Shown here piece by piece: positions 51,551 through 60,993 of a stretch of 64,000 nucleotides of DNA. The notes under the pieces are model-generated. The model was not told where the DNA came from. It saw only the letters and a program-made list of their open reading frames with translations, and did no database searches. Both the position numbers and the translations under genes were made by a program. The DNA lies in the NCBI GenBank assembly GCA_041648175.1, contig JBAZPO010000003.1:1-64000 (forward strand). Direction: 5' to 3'. The stretch is from Desulfobaccales bacterium. Its GTDB lineage: Bacteria > Desulfobacterota > Desulfobaccia > Desulfobaccales > 0-14-0-80-60-11. Positions within the stretch are counted from its first letter, which is position 1; every line of letters starts with the position of its first letter.

Positions 51551-54500
51551 ATGAAGCCCAGTAAATCACTTCGCCGATTAGCAGGCTCGGCGCCCGGAGA
51601 TCACCAAGAGAAAAGACCCGAGATTGACGAAGCCCCTATCCAGAAGGAAGATGCAGGGGACGTCAAGGAGTCCCAGCAAGTCGGGGGACCCCAGCGGGAA
51701 AGCGAGTCTCGCTACCGTGCTATGGTAGAGGCCTTTGATGGGTTGATCTACATCTGTTCCCCGGATTACCGGGTTGAGTTCATGAACCCGCGTTTAATCG
51801 AGCGCACCGGTTATGATGGCACCGGAGAATATTGTTACAAGGTTCTGCATGAACGGGACTCCATCTGTCTTTGGTGCGTCAACGAACGGGTATTTCGAGG
51901 GGAAACGGTGCGCTGGGAATTGCAAAGCCCCAAAGACAACCGCTGGTATTACATGGTGAACACCCCCATTTACCACAGCGACGGCCGCGTCTCCAAGCAG
52001 GCCATGATCCAGGACATTACCGAGTTTAAACAGACCGAGGAGGCCTTGAGACAGGCCCACAACGAACTGGAGCGCCGGGTGGATGAGCGGACTGCTCATT
52101 TAAAGCAGGCCAACGAGCAATTGCTGAGGGAAATTGAAGAGCGCCAGCAGATCGAAGACCGCCTCAGGGAAAGCGAGGCGCGTTTTCTGGCCTTCATGCA
52201 GCATCTGCCCGGTGGCGCGGTAATCCGTGACCTTCAGGGCCGCTATCTGTTCGCCAATAAAGCCTGGGAAAATGCCTTCGTTGCTGGAAAAGAAGACTGG
52301 CAGGGTAAGACCTTGCAAGACATCTGGCCGGTAGATACGGCCCGGCACATACTGGAACTGGACCAGCAGGCCGTTGAAACCGGGCAACCCGTGGAATCCC
52401 TGGTAAATTTGGAACAAGAGGATGGGACCCATGCCTGGCTGATCAACTACTTTCCTATCCTGGCTAAGGATGGCCAGCCCGTCCTGGTAGGATCAGCCGG
52501 CCTAGACGTCACCAGGCTCAGGCAGGCTGAGGCAGCCCTGGAAGCGGAGCGTCAACGCCTCTTTGCCCTTCTCGATGAGCTTCCCGCTTATGTCTATCTC
52601 CACGGGCCGGATCATACCGTCCGGTTTGCCAACCGCGTTTTTCGGGAACATTTCGGCGAGCCCAACGGCAGACTATGTTACGAAATTCTCCGGGGTCGTT
52701 CTCAGCCCTGTGGAAATTGTTCGACAAAGCGGGTTTTAACCGCCCAATCTCCGCAAGAGTCCCAATGGACCAGTCAATCCGGCCGTATTTACCAGATCTA
52801 TAGCTATCCTTTTACCGATGTTGACGGCTCTTTGCTGGTCCTGAAAGTAGGCCTCGACATCACGGAGCGCCTGAAGGCGGAAAAGGCCCTCTATCAAGAA
52901 AAAGAAAAATACCGCCTTCTGGTGGAAAAATCGCCCCTGGGAATCGCAATTGTCGGACCAAAAGGCGAGATGCTGTACCTCAATCCGCGGTTCATGGAGA
53001 TATTCGGTTACACCCGGGAAGATAATCCTACCGTCCAGGACTGGATTGCCCGCTCTTACCCCGATCCGCACTATCGGCAGGAGGTGATCTCCGCCTGGAA
53101 CAGGGACTCGCGGGAATCCAGGCCAGGCGAGGCCAAGTCCCGAACTTTTACGGTGGGTTGCAAAGACGGCACGGAAAAAGTCATAAACTTCAAGATGGTA
53201 ACTCTGGAAAACCGATCCCGGATGGTGCTTTGCGAAGACGTCACCGAGTGCCACCGGACTCAAGAGGCATTGATCGAAAGCGAAAGGCGGTTTGGGCAGT
53301 TGGTGGAGCATGCCGCCGACGAGCTTGTTCTGCATGACAATGGCAGGATCATCGAGGTCAATCAGCAAACTTGTGATGATTTGGGATATTCCCGTGAAGA
53401 ACTATTGAAAATGACCGTGTTTGATTTGGAAGTGGGCATAAGTCCTCAAGACTTGCAAAAAATATGGGAGCAAAAGACCGAATCTCCGTTTACCGTCCGA
53501 GGTGTCCATCGACGGAAAGACGGCTCCACTTTTCCGGTAGAGGTCCGAGTTGCTCGATTTATGTATGGCGGACGCCGTCTCTTACTTGCTTTGGCACGAG
53601 ACATCACCGAACGTCTGCAGGCTGAAGAGGCGCTCAGGCAATCGCAAATAAAATATCGCAGACTGGTGGTGGCCGCACCTTTCGGTATTTCTATTATTGG
53701 CAGAAACGGCAGATATAAATATCTCAATCCCAGATTTGAAAAAATGTTCGGGTACACCTTAGAGGATATCCCTACCGGGCGGGAATGGTTCCCCAAAGCT
53801 TTTCCGGACGCCTCCTACCGGGAAATGGTAGTTTCCGATTGGAAAGAAGAACTTAAAAAACCTCATCTGGGAGAAGTCAATCCGAGGTCTTTTCGGGTCA
53901 CATGTAAAGATGGCACCACTAAGGTGATAAATTTCAGGGCGGTAGCCCTGGTAACAGGTGATTGGTTGATGTTTTATGAGGACATCTCTAAACGGGTGCA
54001 GGCCGAGGAAGCCCTCATAAAGAGCGAAGAGCAGTACCGGCTGCTGGTCAATCAAATTCCGGCCGTGGTTTTTAAAGGATATGTCGATGGCAGGGTGGAA
54101 TTCTTCGACCGTAAAATCGAGTCTCTGAGCGGCTATAAAAAAGAGGATTTCGACACCGCTCAGCTATTGTGGACAGACCTGGTACTCCACGAGGATCTCA
54201 CGGTGTTCAAAGAGACCCTGCTTAAAGCCCTTAGGGGTAATGGCTCGTATGTTCGGGAGTACCGCATCCGGAAACAAGACGGCAGGAATCTGTGGATTCA
54301 AGGGCGAGGACAGATATTCTGCAACGCCGCCGGCCAGATTGACTATATCAGCGGGGTCCTCTTTGACATTTCTGAACGGAAGCGGGTCGAGAAGGCTTTA
54401 AAAGAAAGCGAGGCCCTTTATCGCTTGCTGGCTGAGAACATTTCCGATGTCCTCTGGACCACCGACATGAACCTGAACCTCACCTATGTCAGCCCTTCTA

Positions 54501-56017
54501 CCAAGCTTTTAACAGGGTTTTCTCCGAAAGAAGTCATATTGAGGGGGCTGGAGGCGATTTTGACACCAGTCTCCCTGGAACAGGCCCGACGCGTCTTTGC
54601 CGAAGAGATGCTGTCTGAACTCCAAGAACCAAAAGATCTTAGCCGGTCCAGGATACTTGAACTGGAACTGATCCAAAAGGACGGCTCCATCGTCTGGATC
54701 GAGGTGAAAACCTCCTTTTTGCGGGACGAGCAAGGACGGCCGGTGGGCGTCCTGGGAGTTGCCCGGGACATCAGCAAACGCAAGAAGGTGGAGCTGGCAC
54801 TCAGGCGGCGGGAGGCCATTCTGGAAGCAGTGAGCATCGCTGCGGAGAAATTCTTGCAAACCGAATCCTGGGAGAAAGACATCCAGAATATTTTGGGGCG
54901 CCTGGGCCAATCGGCAGACGCAAGCCGGGTCTATATCTTTGAAAATCATCTCAATGGCACAGGAGATATATTAACCAGCCAACGATATGAATGGGCCGCG
55001 CCGGAAATCAATCCCCAGATAAACAACCCCGGATTACAAAATATTTCCTGGCGGCATGCGGGCTTTAGCCGCTGGGAGGAGCAGCTCTCTAAGGGCCAGA
55101 TGATCGTGGGCCGCATCCGGGAATTTCCGCCCTCGGAGCAGGAATTGTTGGGGTCTCAAAAAATCAAATCTATCGTAGCGGTGCCAATTTTTGTGGGTCA
55201 ACAATGGTGGGGTATGATTGGCTTCAACGAGTGTCTCAACGAGCGGGAATGGTCACCTGCGGAGCTGGAAGCCCTCAAAACCGCAGCCAGCACTCTGGGG
55301 GCCGCCATCCTCCGCGAGCGGGCGGAGCAATCCTTAAGAAAATCGGAGCAAAAACTTCGCTCCCTTGCCGCGCAGCTTCTCACCGCCCAGGAAAACGAAC
55401 GGAAGCGTCTTGCGGCTGAGCTGCACGATGAGCTGGGACATGCCCTGCTGACTTTAAAGCTCTCGATAAGATCACTGGAGAAACAGTTATCGCCGGAGCA
55501 CACTTCCTTCTCCCAGGATTTTAGGAAGATTGACCATTTTATCGTCGAGACCATTAAAGAAGTGCGACGGCTTTATCATGATTTAAGCCCAGGCGACCTT
55601 GAAGACCTGGGTCTGACTGCCGCTTTGCGGGACATGATCGAAGATGTGGCGGCGCTGCAAGAAGAGGTAAAGTGGTCAGTCAGGCTGGACAACCTCGACG
55701 GCTTATTCCCATTGCCGGTCCAGACGGCCATCTACCGGGTAGTACAGGAAGCCATGACGAATATCGGCAAACATGCCAGGCCAAAGAACGTATCCATCGT
55801 AGCCCAAAGGGAGAGCCAAAGGATTGTTATAACCATCGAGGATGACGGCCAAGGTTTTGAAGCGGCCAAAGTTTTGGACGCTAAAAAGAGCTTGGGATTG
55901 CTGACTATGGAAGAGCGACTCAAGATCCTGGGCGGAACCTTCAGCCTCTGGAGTCAAAAGAAACGGGGTACCAGAATATCATTTACTGTGCCGTTGCCTG
56001 AGGGAGGATTAGGGTGA
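51551..56017 (+). CDS. Multi-PAS sensor histidine kinase (HisKA_3/NarL-type)
   Basis: The 1488-aa kinase has eight PAS-like segments, starting at about residues 55, 215, 335, 450, 575, 695, 825 and 950, with a coiled coil between the first two. A GAF domain follows at about 1085-1255. The HisKA_3 domain has AAELHDELGHALLTL (phospho-His near residue 1291) and the HATPase_c ends LGLLTMEERLKILGG. No transmembrane segment is evident, so it senses in the cytoplasm. The stop overlaps the response-regulator start by four bases. Confidence 0.94.
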   Translation: MKPSKSLRRLAGSAPGDHQEKRPEIDEAPIQKEDAGDVKESQQVGGPQRESESRYRAMVEAFDGLIYICSPDYRVEFMNPRLIERTGYDGTGEYCYKVLHERDSICLWCVNERVFRGETVRWELQSPKDNRWYYMVNTPIYHSDGRVSKQAMIQDITEFKQTEEALRQAHNELERRVDERTAHLKQANEQLLREIEERQQIEDRLRESEARFLAFMQHLPGGAVIRDLQGRYLFANKAWENAFVAGKEDWQGKTLQDIWPVDTARHILELDQQAVETGQPVESLVNLEQEDGTHAWLINYFPILAKDGQPVLVGSAGLDVTRLRQAEAALEAERQRLFALLDELPAYVYLHGPDHTVRFANRVFREHFGEPNGRLCYEILRGRSQPCGNCSTKRVLTAQSPQESQWTSQSGRIYQIYSYPFTDVDGSLLVLKVGLDITERLKAEKALYQEKEKYRLLVEKSPLGIAIVGPKGEMLYLNPRFMEIFGYTREDNPTVQDWIARSYPDPHYRQEVISAWNRDSRESRPGEAKSRTFTVGCKDGTEKVINFKMVTLENRSRMVLCEDVTECHRTQEALIESERRFGQLVEHAADELVLHDNGRIIEVNQQTCDDLGYSREELLKMTVFDLEVGISPQDLQKIWEQKTESPFTVRGVHRRKDGSTFPVEVRVARFMYGGRRLLLALARDITERLQAEEALRQSQIKYRRLVVAAPFGISIIGRNGRYKYLNPRFEKMFGYTLEDIPTGREWFPKAFPDASYREMVVSDWKEELKKPHLGEVNPRSFRVTCKDGTTKVINFRAVALVTGDWLMFYEDISKRVQAEEALIKSEEQYRLLVNQIPAVVFKGYVDGRVEFFDRKIESLSGYKKEDFDTAQLLWTDLVLHEDLTVFKETLLKALRGNGSYVREYRIRKQDGRNLWIQGRGQIFCNAAGQIDYISGVLFDISERKRVEKALKESEALYRLLAENISDVLWTTDMNLNLTYVSPSTKLLTGFSPKEVILRGLEAILTPVSLEQARRVFAEEMLSELQEPKDLSRSRILELELIQKDGSIVWIEVKTSFLRDEQGRPVGVLGVARDISKRKKVELALRRREAILEAVSIAAEKFLQTESWEKDIQNILGRLGQSADASRVYIFENHLNGTGDILTSQRYEWAAPEINPQINNPGLQNISWRHAGFSRWEEQLSKGQMIVGRIREFPPSEQELLGSQKIKSIVAVPIFVGQQWWGMIGFNECLNEREWSPAELEALKTAASTLGAAILRERAEQSLRKSEQKLRSLAAQLLTAQENERKRLAAELHDELGHALLTLKLSIRSLEKQLSPEHTSFSQDFRKIDHFIVETIKEVRRLYHDLSPGDLEDLGLTAALRDMIEDVAALQEEVKWSVRLDNLDGLFPLPVQTAIYRVVQEAMTNIGKHARPKNVSIVAQRESQRIVITIEDDGQGFEAAKVLDAKKSLGLLTMEERLKILGGTFSLWSQKKRGTRISFTVPLPEGGLG

Positions 56018-56646
56018 GAAATTTCGAGATCGTGCTGGCTGACGACCACGCCATATTCCGCAAGGGCATACGGAAAATCATCGAAGGAATAGACGGCGTG
56101 GCTGTATGCGGCGAAGCCAATGATGGCCTGGAACTCTTGGAGCTTTTAAAAACGGCACGCCCTGATCTGATCATCCTGGATATTTCCATGCCCAATCTCC
56201 GAGGACTGGAGGCTACCGAGGAAATTAAGAGGCTGTATCCTGAGATCAAAATATTGCTTTTGACCATGCACAAGAAAAAAAGCTTCGTGCAGCTGGGCCT
56301 AAAAGCCGGGGCTGATGGTTTTCTGCTCAAGGAAGATGCGGATTCTGAGCTTTACCGCGCCATAGAAAGTCTTAAACAGGGGGATAAGTACTTGTCCCCC
56401 CTCCTTTCCACTATCATGTTTGACCTTTCTCTTACGCGGCCAGAAACTGAAGCCCTTACCAGACGTGAAAGAGAAATCTTGAAACTCTTGGCCGAGGGCA
56501 AGAAATCCCAGGAGATCGCCAATATCCTGTTCGTCAGCATTCACACCGTGCGCGCTCACCGGTACAATCTCATGAAAAAGCTGAAGTTCAAAAGTCTTGC
56601 CGATCTGGTCAGATATGCCATCTCTCATGAATTCACCCCTGAGTAA
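56014..56646 (+). CDS. LuxR/NarL-type response regulator
   Basis: The 210-aa protein has a receiver domain with acidic residues ADD near residue 9, the phospho-acceptor D56 (IILDISMP) and Lys in LLKEDAD near 108. A LuxR-type HTH follows (LTRREREILKLLAEGKKSQEIANILF). The GTG start is coupled to the kinase stop and preceded by GGAGGATTA. It is the partner of the PAS kinase; the target genes are not known. Confidence 0.95.
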   Translation: MRNFEIVLADDHAIFRKGIRKIIEGIDGVAVCGEANDGLELLELLKTARPDLIILDISMPNLRGLEATEEIKRLYPEIKILLLTMHKKKSFVQLGLKAGADGFLLKEDADSELYRAIESLKQGDKYLSPLLSTIMFDLSLTRPETEALTRREREILKLLAEGKKSQEIANILFVSIHTVRAHRYNLMKKLKFKSLADLVRYAISHEFTPE

Positions 56647-56916
56647 TTCATTTTATACTGATTAGTTTCATAATCTAGTCATTTTGATTAGATGAAATTA
56701 GTCATACGGCCTTAGAGACATTCCTCCTGCATTTTTCTATAGTGACGTAGTACCTATTGTTCAAATCAGCATGGGTCTTGGCCGCCTCCTAAGTGTAAAA
56801 CCTCGATTCAGAAGACATGCCCGGCCTGCTCTTAATAGCGGGCGGGGGAAGGTTTGCCCATCAGAGTCCATGAAAACAGCCATGAGAATGGGTTTATTGG
56901 CAATGAGGGGATAACA

Positions 56917-57150
56917 GTGGCAAAGATCTATGAGATAAGTGAGATCAGAGCAAGGCAGATAAAATTGGCAAAATTACAAGAAATTTTCGGAAAACTATTT
57001 CATCGTGTTGCAATTCCTCTCATTGATTTACCGGGAGAAAACCTGGATTATATTCTTCCTTCGTTGCTTATGAAACACATTGATGAGCTTAACCTTGGCG
57101 AATTGGATGATTTACTCAATGGCCACAAGAAGTTTTTCATTATAAGATGA
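56917..57150 (+). CDS. Small hypothetical protein
   Basis: The 77-aa frame from GTG 56917 has GAGGGG six bases upstream. The product is helical with a KIYEISEIRARQIKLAKLQ start and a DELNLGELDDLL end. The frame remains open to a TTG at 56854. Low G+C and isolation suggest an accessory gene. No family recognised. Confidence 0.45.
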   Translation: MAKIYEISEIRARQIKLAKLQEIFGKLFHRVAIPLIDLPGENLDYILPSLLMKHIDELNLGELDDLLNGHKKFFIIR

Positions 57151-57505
57151 TGCAATTTATGTTTGAGCCTCACCAAAGATCATGTCTGTCAGGGCTCGCA
57201 AGAGCGCCCCTCGGTTAACCTCATTCTGATATTCAAATTATACCGAGTAGTTTGGACCCAATGAAAGATATCGATCTGATATCTTCCAGTAAATTATGAA
57301 ATAAACATACTGAAATTTAGCCTTACTTTAGCGAAAACCAAATGTTATTGGATTAAAAGTCGAAAGATCAATTTTGCATCAAAGAACTAGATAGCTTCAA
57401 GACCCTTATCGGCTGGAAAGGATCTAAATCTGACCTTGGGGCTAAGATGGTAAGAATGCTACAAATCCTCTTCATTAAAGAAGCATAATGTAAAAGGAGA
57501 AAGCA
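57151..57505. other. Intergenic region before the PHA cluster
   Basis: About 350 A+T-rich bases with no ORF, RNA or strong repeat. It should hold the promoter of the acetyltransferase-thiolase genes. Confidence 0.5.
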
Positions 57506-58060
57506 ATGCTTGAAGAATATCCCAAGAAGATCACCCTTCCCGAGGGTCTCAGCCTGACCTTAAGACCCATGACCCGCGATGACCAGTACGCCCTTTACAA
57601 TTTTTTTATCGGTCTGGCTGGAGAAGACCGGCGGTTTCTCCGGAACGTGGTGACCGACCGAAAGCTGATAGAGAAATGGGCCCGCAATCTCAATTATGAT
57701 CAGGTTTTGCCCATTTTGGCGGAATATGAGGGGCGCATCGTGGCCAATGCCACCCTGCACTACCAGACCTTCGGTTGGGGGCGTCATGTAGCCGAGATCC
57801 GGGTCACCGTGGCTCCCGAGTTTCAAGGCCGGAGGCTGGGTGCAGCGCTCATAGAGGAGCTCACCGCCTTAGCTTCCCAGAGTAAGGTGAAGAAACTTCT
57901 GGCCAGAATGGTGACCAGCCGGCAAGGCGTGATTACGGCCTTTAAAAAGGCCGGTTTTAGCCAGCTAACGGTATTAAAAAACTATGTCAAGGATCTCCAA
58001 AGCCAGCAGTATGCTGATATTGCCCTTCTGGTCAAGGAGTTACAACCAGCCACTCATTAA
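57506..58060 (+). CDS. GNAT-family N-acetyltransferase
   Basis: The 184-aa protein has a GNAT fold with the acetyl-CoA loop VAPEFQGRRLGAALI (Q/R-x-x-G-x-G/A) near residue 106. It is a paralog of the gene at 59322: both share LRP..D..AL..., NLNYDQVLP-like and GWGRHVAEIRV-like segments. It precedes the thiolase by 24 bases, so the two are probably one operon. A role in acylating a PHA or CoA-pathway protein is possible. Confidence 0.88.
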   Translation: MLEEYPKKITLPEGLSLTLRPMTRDDQYALYNFFIGLAGEDRRFLRNVVTDRKLIEKWARNLNYDQVLPILAEYEGRIVANATLHYQTFGWGRHVAEIRVTVAPEFQGRRLGAALIEELTALASQSKVKKLLARMVTSRQGVITAFKKAGFSQLTVLKNYVKDLQSQQYADIALLVKELQPATH

Positions 58061-58084
58061 GGAGCATACGGAGGGAGGAGCCAA

Positions 58085-59275
58085 ATGCAAGAAGTAGTGA
58101 TTGCCAGCGCCGCAAGGACCGCCATCGGGGTCTTCGGGGGCACCTTGCGGGACGTACCGGCAGTGGAACTGGGTGGCATCGTCATTAAGGAAGTTTTACG
58201 TCGGGCTAAGATTCACCAGGATAAAGTGGACCTGGTTATCATGGGCAATGTCCTGCAAGCCGGTGAGGGCCAGAATCCCTCCCGGCAAGCAGCAATGCTG
58301 GCGGATATTTCTCAGTACACGCCTGCCCTTACCATCAATGCCGTGTGCGGTTCGGGGATGGAGGCAGTGATCGCCGCCACCCAAAAAATCCAGGTGGGGG
58401 CTGCGGAAATTGTGGTAGCTGGAGGCATGGAATGTATGAGCAATGCCCCCTTTGTGATGCCACAGGCAAGGTGGGGGGCCCGCATGGGTCATATGCAGGT
58501 TTTAGACACCATGATTCATGATGGGCTCTGGTGTTCCTTTGGGGACACGCATATGGGCATCACGGCGGAGAATATTGCGGAACGTTTCCATCTCGGCCGG
58601 GAAGAGCAAGACGCCTATGCCGCTCTGAGCCAGCAGAAGGCCGAGGCAGCCATCAAGAGCGGCCGGTTCAAGGATGAGATCGTGCCCGTGGAAATTCCTC
58701 AGAAAAAGGGCGACCCCGTTATCTTTGACACCGATGAATTTCCCCGTTTCGGTAGTACGGCGGAAAAGTTAGGCAAACTAAAGCCGGCCTTCGTCAAACA
58801 GGGCACCATCACCGCGGGGAACTCCTCCGGCATTAATGACGGGGCGGCGGCTCTCCTGATCATGACCGCGGAAAACGCCCTGAAGATGGGTATACGCCCT
58901 CTGGCCAAGATCGACGCCTATAGCTGCGAAGGTTGCGAACCTGAGCTCATGGGCACCGGTCCGATCTACGCCGTGCGCCGTGCTATCGACAAGGTGAGCA
59001 AGGTGGGAAAAAAGATTGAACTGGTTGAACTGAATGAAGCATTTGCCGCCCAATCTCTGGCTTGCCTCAAGGAACTCCAACTGGACCCCGAAATCGTCAA
59101 TGTCAACGGGGGCGCCATCGCCCTGGGTCACCCCATCGGCAGCAGCGGCGCCAGAATCCTGGTGACCCTCTTGTACGAGATGCAGAAACGTAATGTCGAG
59201 GTTGGCCTGGCCAGCCTATGCGTGGGAGGCGGCATGGGTTACGCAATGATCGTGGAACGAGGCTGGTATTATTAA
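58085..59275 (+). CDS. phaA: Acetyl-CoA acetyltransferase (thiolase)
   Basis: The 396-aa biosynthetic-type thiolase condenses two acetyl-CoA to acetoacetyl-CoA, the first step of polyhydroxybutyrate synthesis. The nucleophile is C88 in INAVCGSGMEAV. The GHPIGSSGAR motif (active-site His) lies near residue 345 and the CVGGGMGYAM motif near 375. Length and motifs match PhaA/AtoB. Its place in the PHA cluster supports the phaA call. GGAGGGAGG precedes the ATG. Confidence 0.93.
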   Translation: MQEVVIASAARTAIGVFGGTLRDVPAVELGGIVIKEVLRRAKIHQDKVDLVIMGNVLQAGEGQNPSRQAAMLADISQYTPALTINAVCGSGMEAVIAATQKIQVGAAEIVVAGGMECMSNAPFVMPQARWGARMGHMQVLDTMIHDGLWCSFGDTHMGITAENIAERFHLGREEQDAYAALSQQKAEAAIKSGRFKDEIVPVEIPQKKGDPVIFDTDEFPRFGSTAEKLGKLKPAFVKQGTITAGNSSGINDGAAALLIMTAENALKMGIRPLAKIDAYSCEGCEPELMGTGPIYAVRRAIDKVSKVGKKIELVELNEAFAAQSLACLKELQLDPEIVNVNGGAIALGHPIGSSGARILVTLLYEMQKRNVEVGLASLCVGGGMGYAMIVERGWYY

Positions 59276-59321
59276 AGGGGTTGAACGGCTGCCCCGCTGG
59301 ATTAATGATCGGGAGATAATT

Positions 59322-59900
59322 ATGGACACCCTGTCGGAGATACTCATCAAATCCTATCCTCAAAGCATCTCCTTAGACGACGGCACGCCCGTTACCTTAA
59401 GGCCCCTTTTGAAGGCGGATGAGGCCGCCCTGGTGGAATACTTCCGTAGCCTGCCGCCCGAGGACCGCCTTTGTCTCAAGGATGACGTGACCGACCCCAA
59501 GGTTATCGAGAATTGGATTTATGAATTGAACTATGACAACCTGCTCCCCCTTATTGCCCTGCATAACGGCGACGTCGTGGGGGACGCCACTTTGCACTTC
59601 AGCCCCATCGGTTGGACCAGGCACCTGGGAGAGGTACGTCTGACCACGTCGACCCAGTATCGGGTGCGCGGCCTGGGAACCATTTTAATCCAGAACCTCG
59701 TCGATATCGCCACCCGGTTGGGTTTGGAGCAGTTGAGCGCGGAGATCCCCCCGGTCCTGGACAAGGCCTTTTACCTGTTTGAAAAGATGGGGTTCAAGGA
59801 CGTGGCCCACCTGGCGGGTTTCGTGAAAGACTTGCAAGGCGACGAGTCCGACTTAGTTTTAATGGTTAAGAACTTAAACACGAAAAAGGAGAGTGCCTAG
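59322..59900 (+). CDS. GNAT-family N-acetyltransferase, paralog of 57506-58060
   Basis: The 192-aa acetyltransferase has the acetyl-CoA loop RVRGLGTILIQNL. It aligns over its length with the gene at 57506 (LRPLLKADEAALVEYF, ELNYDNLLPLIA, GWTRHLGEVRL). The pair arose by duplication and flanks the thiolase gene. Function beyond GNAT is unknown. Confidence 0.87.
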   Translation: MDTLSEILIKSYPQSISLDDGTPVTLRPLLKADEAALVEYFRSLPPEDRLCLKDDVTDPKVIENWIYELNYDNLLPLIALHNGDVVGDATLHFSPIGWTRHLGEVRLTTSTQYRVRGLGTILIQNLVDIATRLGLEQLSAEIPPVLDKAFYLFEKMGFKDVAHLAGFVKDLQGDESDLVLMVKNLNTKKESA

Positions 59901-59975
59901 AAAAGGCGGCAGAGGTTTGAGCCTTGGCGGCAGGAACCGCATGCTGGGCAGTGCCAGGGGAAGAGAGGGCGGGAG

Positions 59976-60455
59976 CTAACGCTCCTCTTCTCCTTCATCT
60001 CTCTCCTTTTTCCCTAGCTTCCCTGGAAAGAATTGCATCCAGGACTGAAACGGAGCCAGGTTGCTCATGGTTTTCTGGGTCAAGTCGGAGACGCCCTGGC
60101 CCATCTCCAGCCAACTTTGGAACTGGGCATCCATGGCGCTTTTGTAGGCCAGATAGTTCTTAAGGGTCTGTTCCAGATAATTTTCAAAGAATTCGCTTAA
60201 GACGCTATCTCCATAGCGAATAAGGAGATAAAGGAGGGAAACGGGGAGCAGCAGGGTTTTCTTTTTGGCTTCCTCCAAAACAATCTGGGTAAGGATAAAG
60301 GCCGTGACGTCCTCCCCGGTTTTGTCGTCGCTGATCTCTATCTCCCGGCCTTGTTTCACCAGTTCGGCCACCTGGCTCAAGCTCACAAAGGCACGCTTTT
60401 CCGTATCGTACAGGCGTCGGTTGGCGTATTTTTTCAGCACTACTTTTTCAGGCAT
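59976..60455 (-). CDS. phaR: Polyhydroxyalkanoate synthesis repressor PhaR
   Basis: The 159-aa protein has the PHB/PHA accumulation regulator DNA-binding domain in its first 65 residues (VLKKYANRRLYDTEKRAFVSLSQ) and a following helical PHB_acc region. PhaR binds PHA granules and, when free, represses phasin and its own gene. The start ATG 60455 has CAAGGAGAAA upstream. It is divergent from the phasin genes, and two candidate operators lie between. Confidence 0.93.
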   Translation of the reverse strand: MPEKVVLKKYANRRLYDTEKRAFVSLSQVAELVKQGREIEISDDKTGEDVTAFILTQIVLEEAKKKTLLLPVSLLYLLIRYGDSVLSEFFENYLEQTLKNYLAYKSAMDAQFQSWLEMGQGVSDLTQKTMSNLAPFQSWMQFFPGKLGKKERDEGEEER

Positions 60456-60487
60456 GCATTTCTCCTTGAAGAAACAGTATAGAGCAA

Positions 60488-60506
60488 TTTTTGCAAAACG
60501 CAAAAA
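60488..60506. promoter_or_regulatory. Candidate PhaR operator at the phaR promoter
   Basis: TTTTTGC-AAAAC-GCAAAAA is an inverted repeat directly upstream of phaR. Its TTTTGC/GCAAAA arms match those of the larger palindrome at 60594-60622. Confidence 0.6.
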
Positions 60507-60593
60507 TAATATTTCTTTAAAGGGGAGAAAAGCAAGCTACAAATATATAACCTTTCATTATAGTTAGATAAATTATAAACCACCCTTTAAATA

Positions 60594-60622
60594 GATATTA
60601 TTTTGCAATGCAAAATAATATC
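60594..60622. promoter_or_regulatory. Candidate PhaR operator at the phasin promoter, 29-bp perfect palindrome
   Basis: Two perfect 14-bp arms (GATATTATTTTGCA and its complement) surround one central A. The palindrome ends exactly where the -35 box of the phasin promoter begins. Known PhaR sites have TGC..GCA half-sites. Confidence 0.75.
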
Positions 60623-60651
60623 TTGACAGGCACCTTGCCGACGTATATCTT
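60623..60651 (+). promoter_or_regulatory. Promoter of the phasin-phaC genes
   Basis: TTGACA (60623-60628), 17-base spacer, TATCTT (60646-60651). The first phasin ATG is about 40 bases further on. Confidence 0.7.
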
Positions 60652-60664
60652 AGAAGAAAATTCA

Positions 60665-60677
60665 GGCTGACGCAGCC
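60665..60677 (+). promoter_or_regulatory. Leader hairpin before the first phasin gene
   Basis: GGCTG-ACG-CAGCC precedes the AAGGAG RBS. The same arrangement, GGCT-GACAA-AGCC, is repeated at 60965-60977 before the second phasin gene, so the leader was duplicated together with the gene. Confidence 0.5.
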
Positions 60678-60692
60678 GCAAGGAGAAAATAA

Positions 60693-60950
60693 ATGATGGA
60701 TCCCAAAAAGCTGGGCCAACAGATGATGGATTTTTACAAAACCACCTTTGACAATTCCTTCAACGCCCTAATGATGCTCCAAGAGCAGACGGAACGCGTG
60801 ACCGGCCTGTATTGGGGCCAGATGGTCAATCTCCCCCAAGAGGCTAAAAAGGAGCTGAACGAGTGGACCAAATTCTACAACAAGAATTGCGAAGATTTCA
60901 AGAAAGTGGTGGACGACGGTTTTAAAAACCTGGAATCTTTTTCCGCTTAG
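60693..60950 (+). CDS. Phasin-like protein 1
   Basis: The 85-aa helical protein (MMDPKKLGQQMMDFYKTTFD) resembles short phasins, the amphipathic proteins that coat PHA granules. It is about two-thirds identical by eye to the next gene. RBS AAGGAG lies ahead of two ATGs in a row; the first is used. It follows a PhaR-type palindrome and promoter, as known phasin genes do. Confidence 0.8.
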   Translation: MMDPKKLGQQMMDFYKTTFDNSFNALMMLQEQTERVTGLYWGQMVNLPQEAKKELNEWTKFYNKNCEDFKKVVDDGFKNLESFSA

Positions 60951-60993
60951 TACCGGAAAAATTAGGCTGACAAAGCCGCGAGGAGAGAACCCA

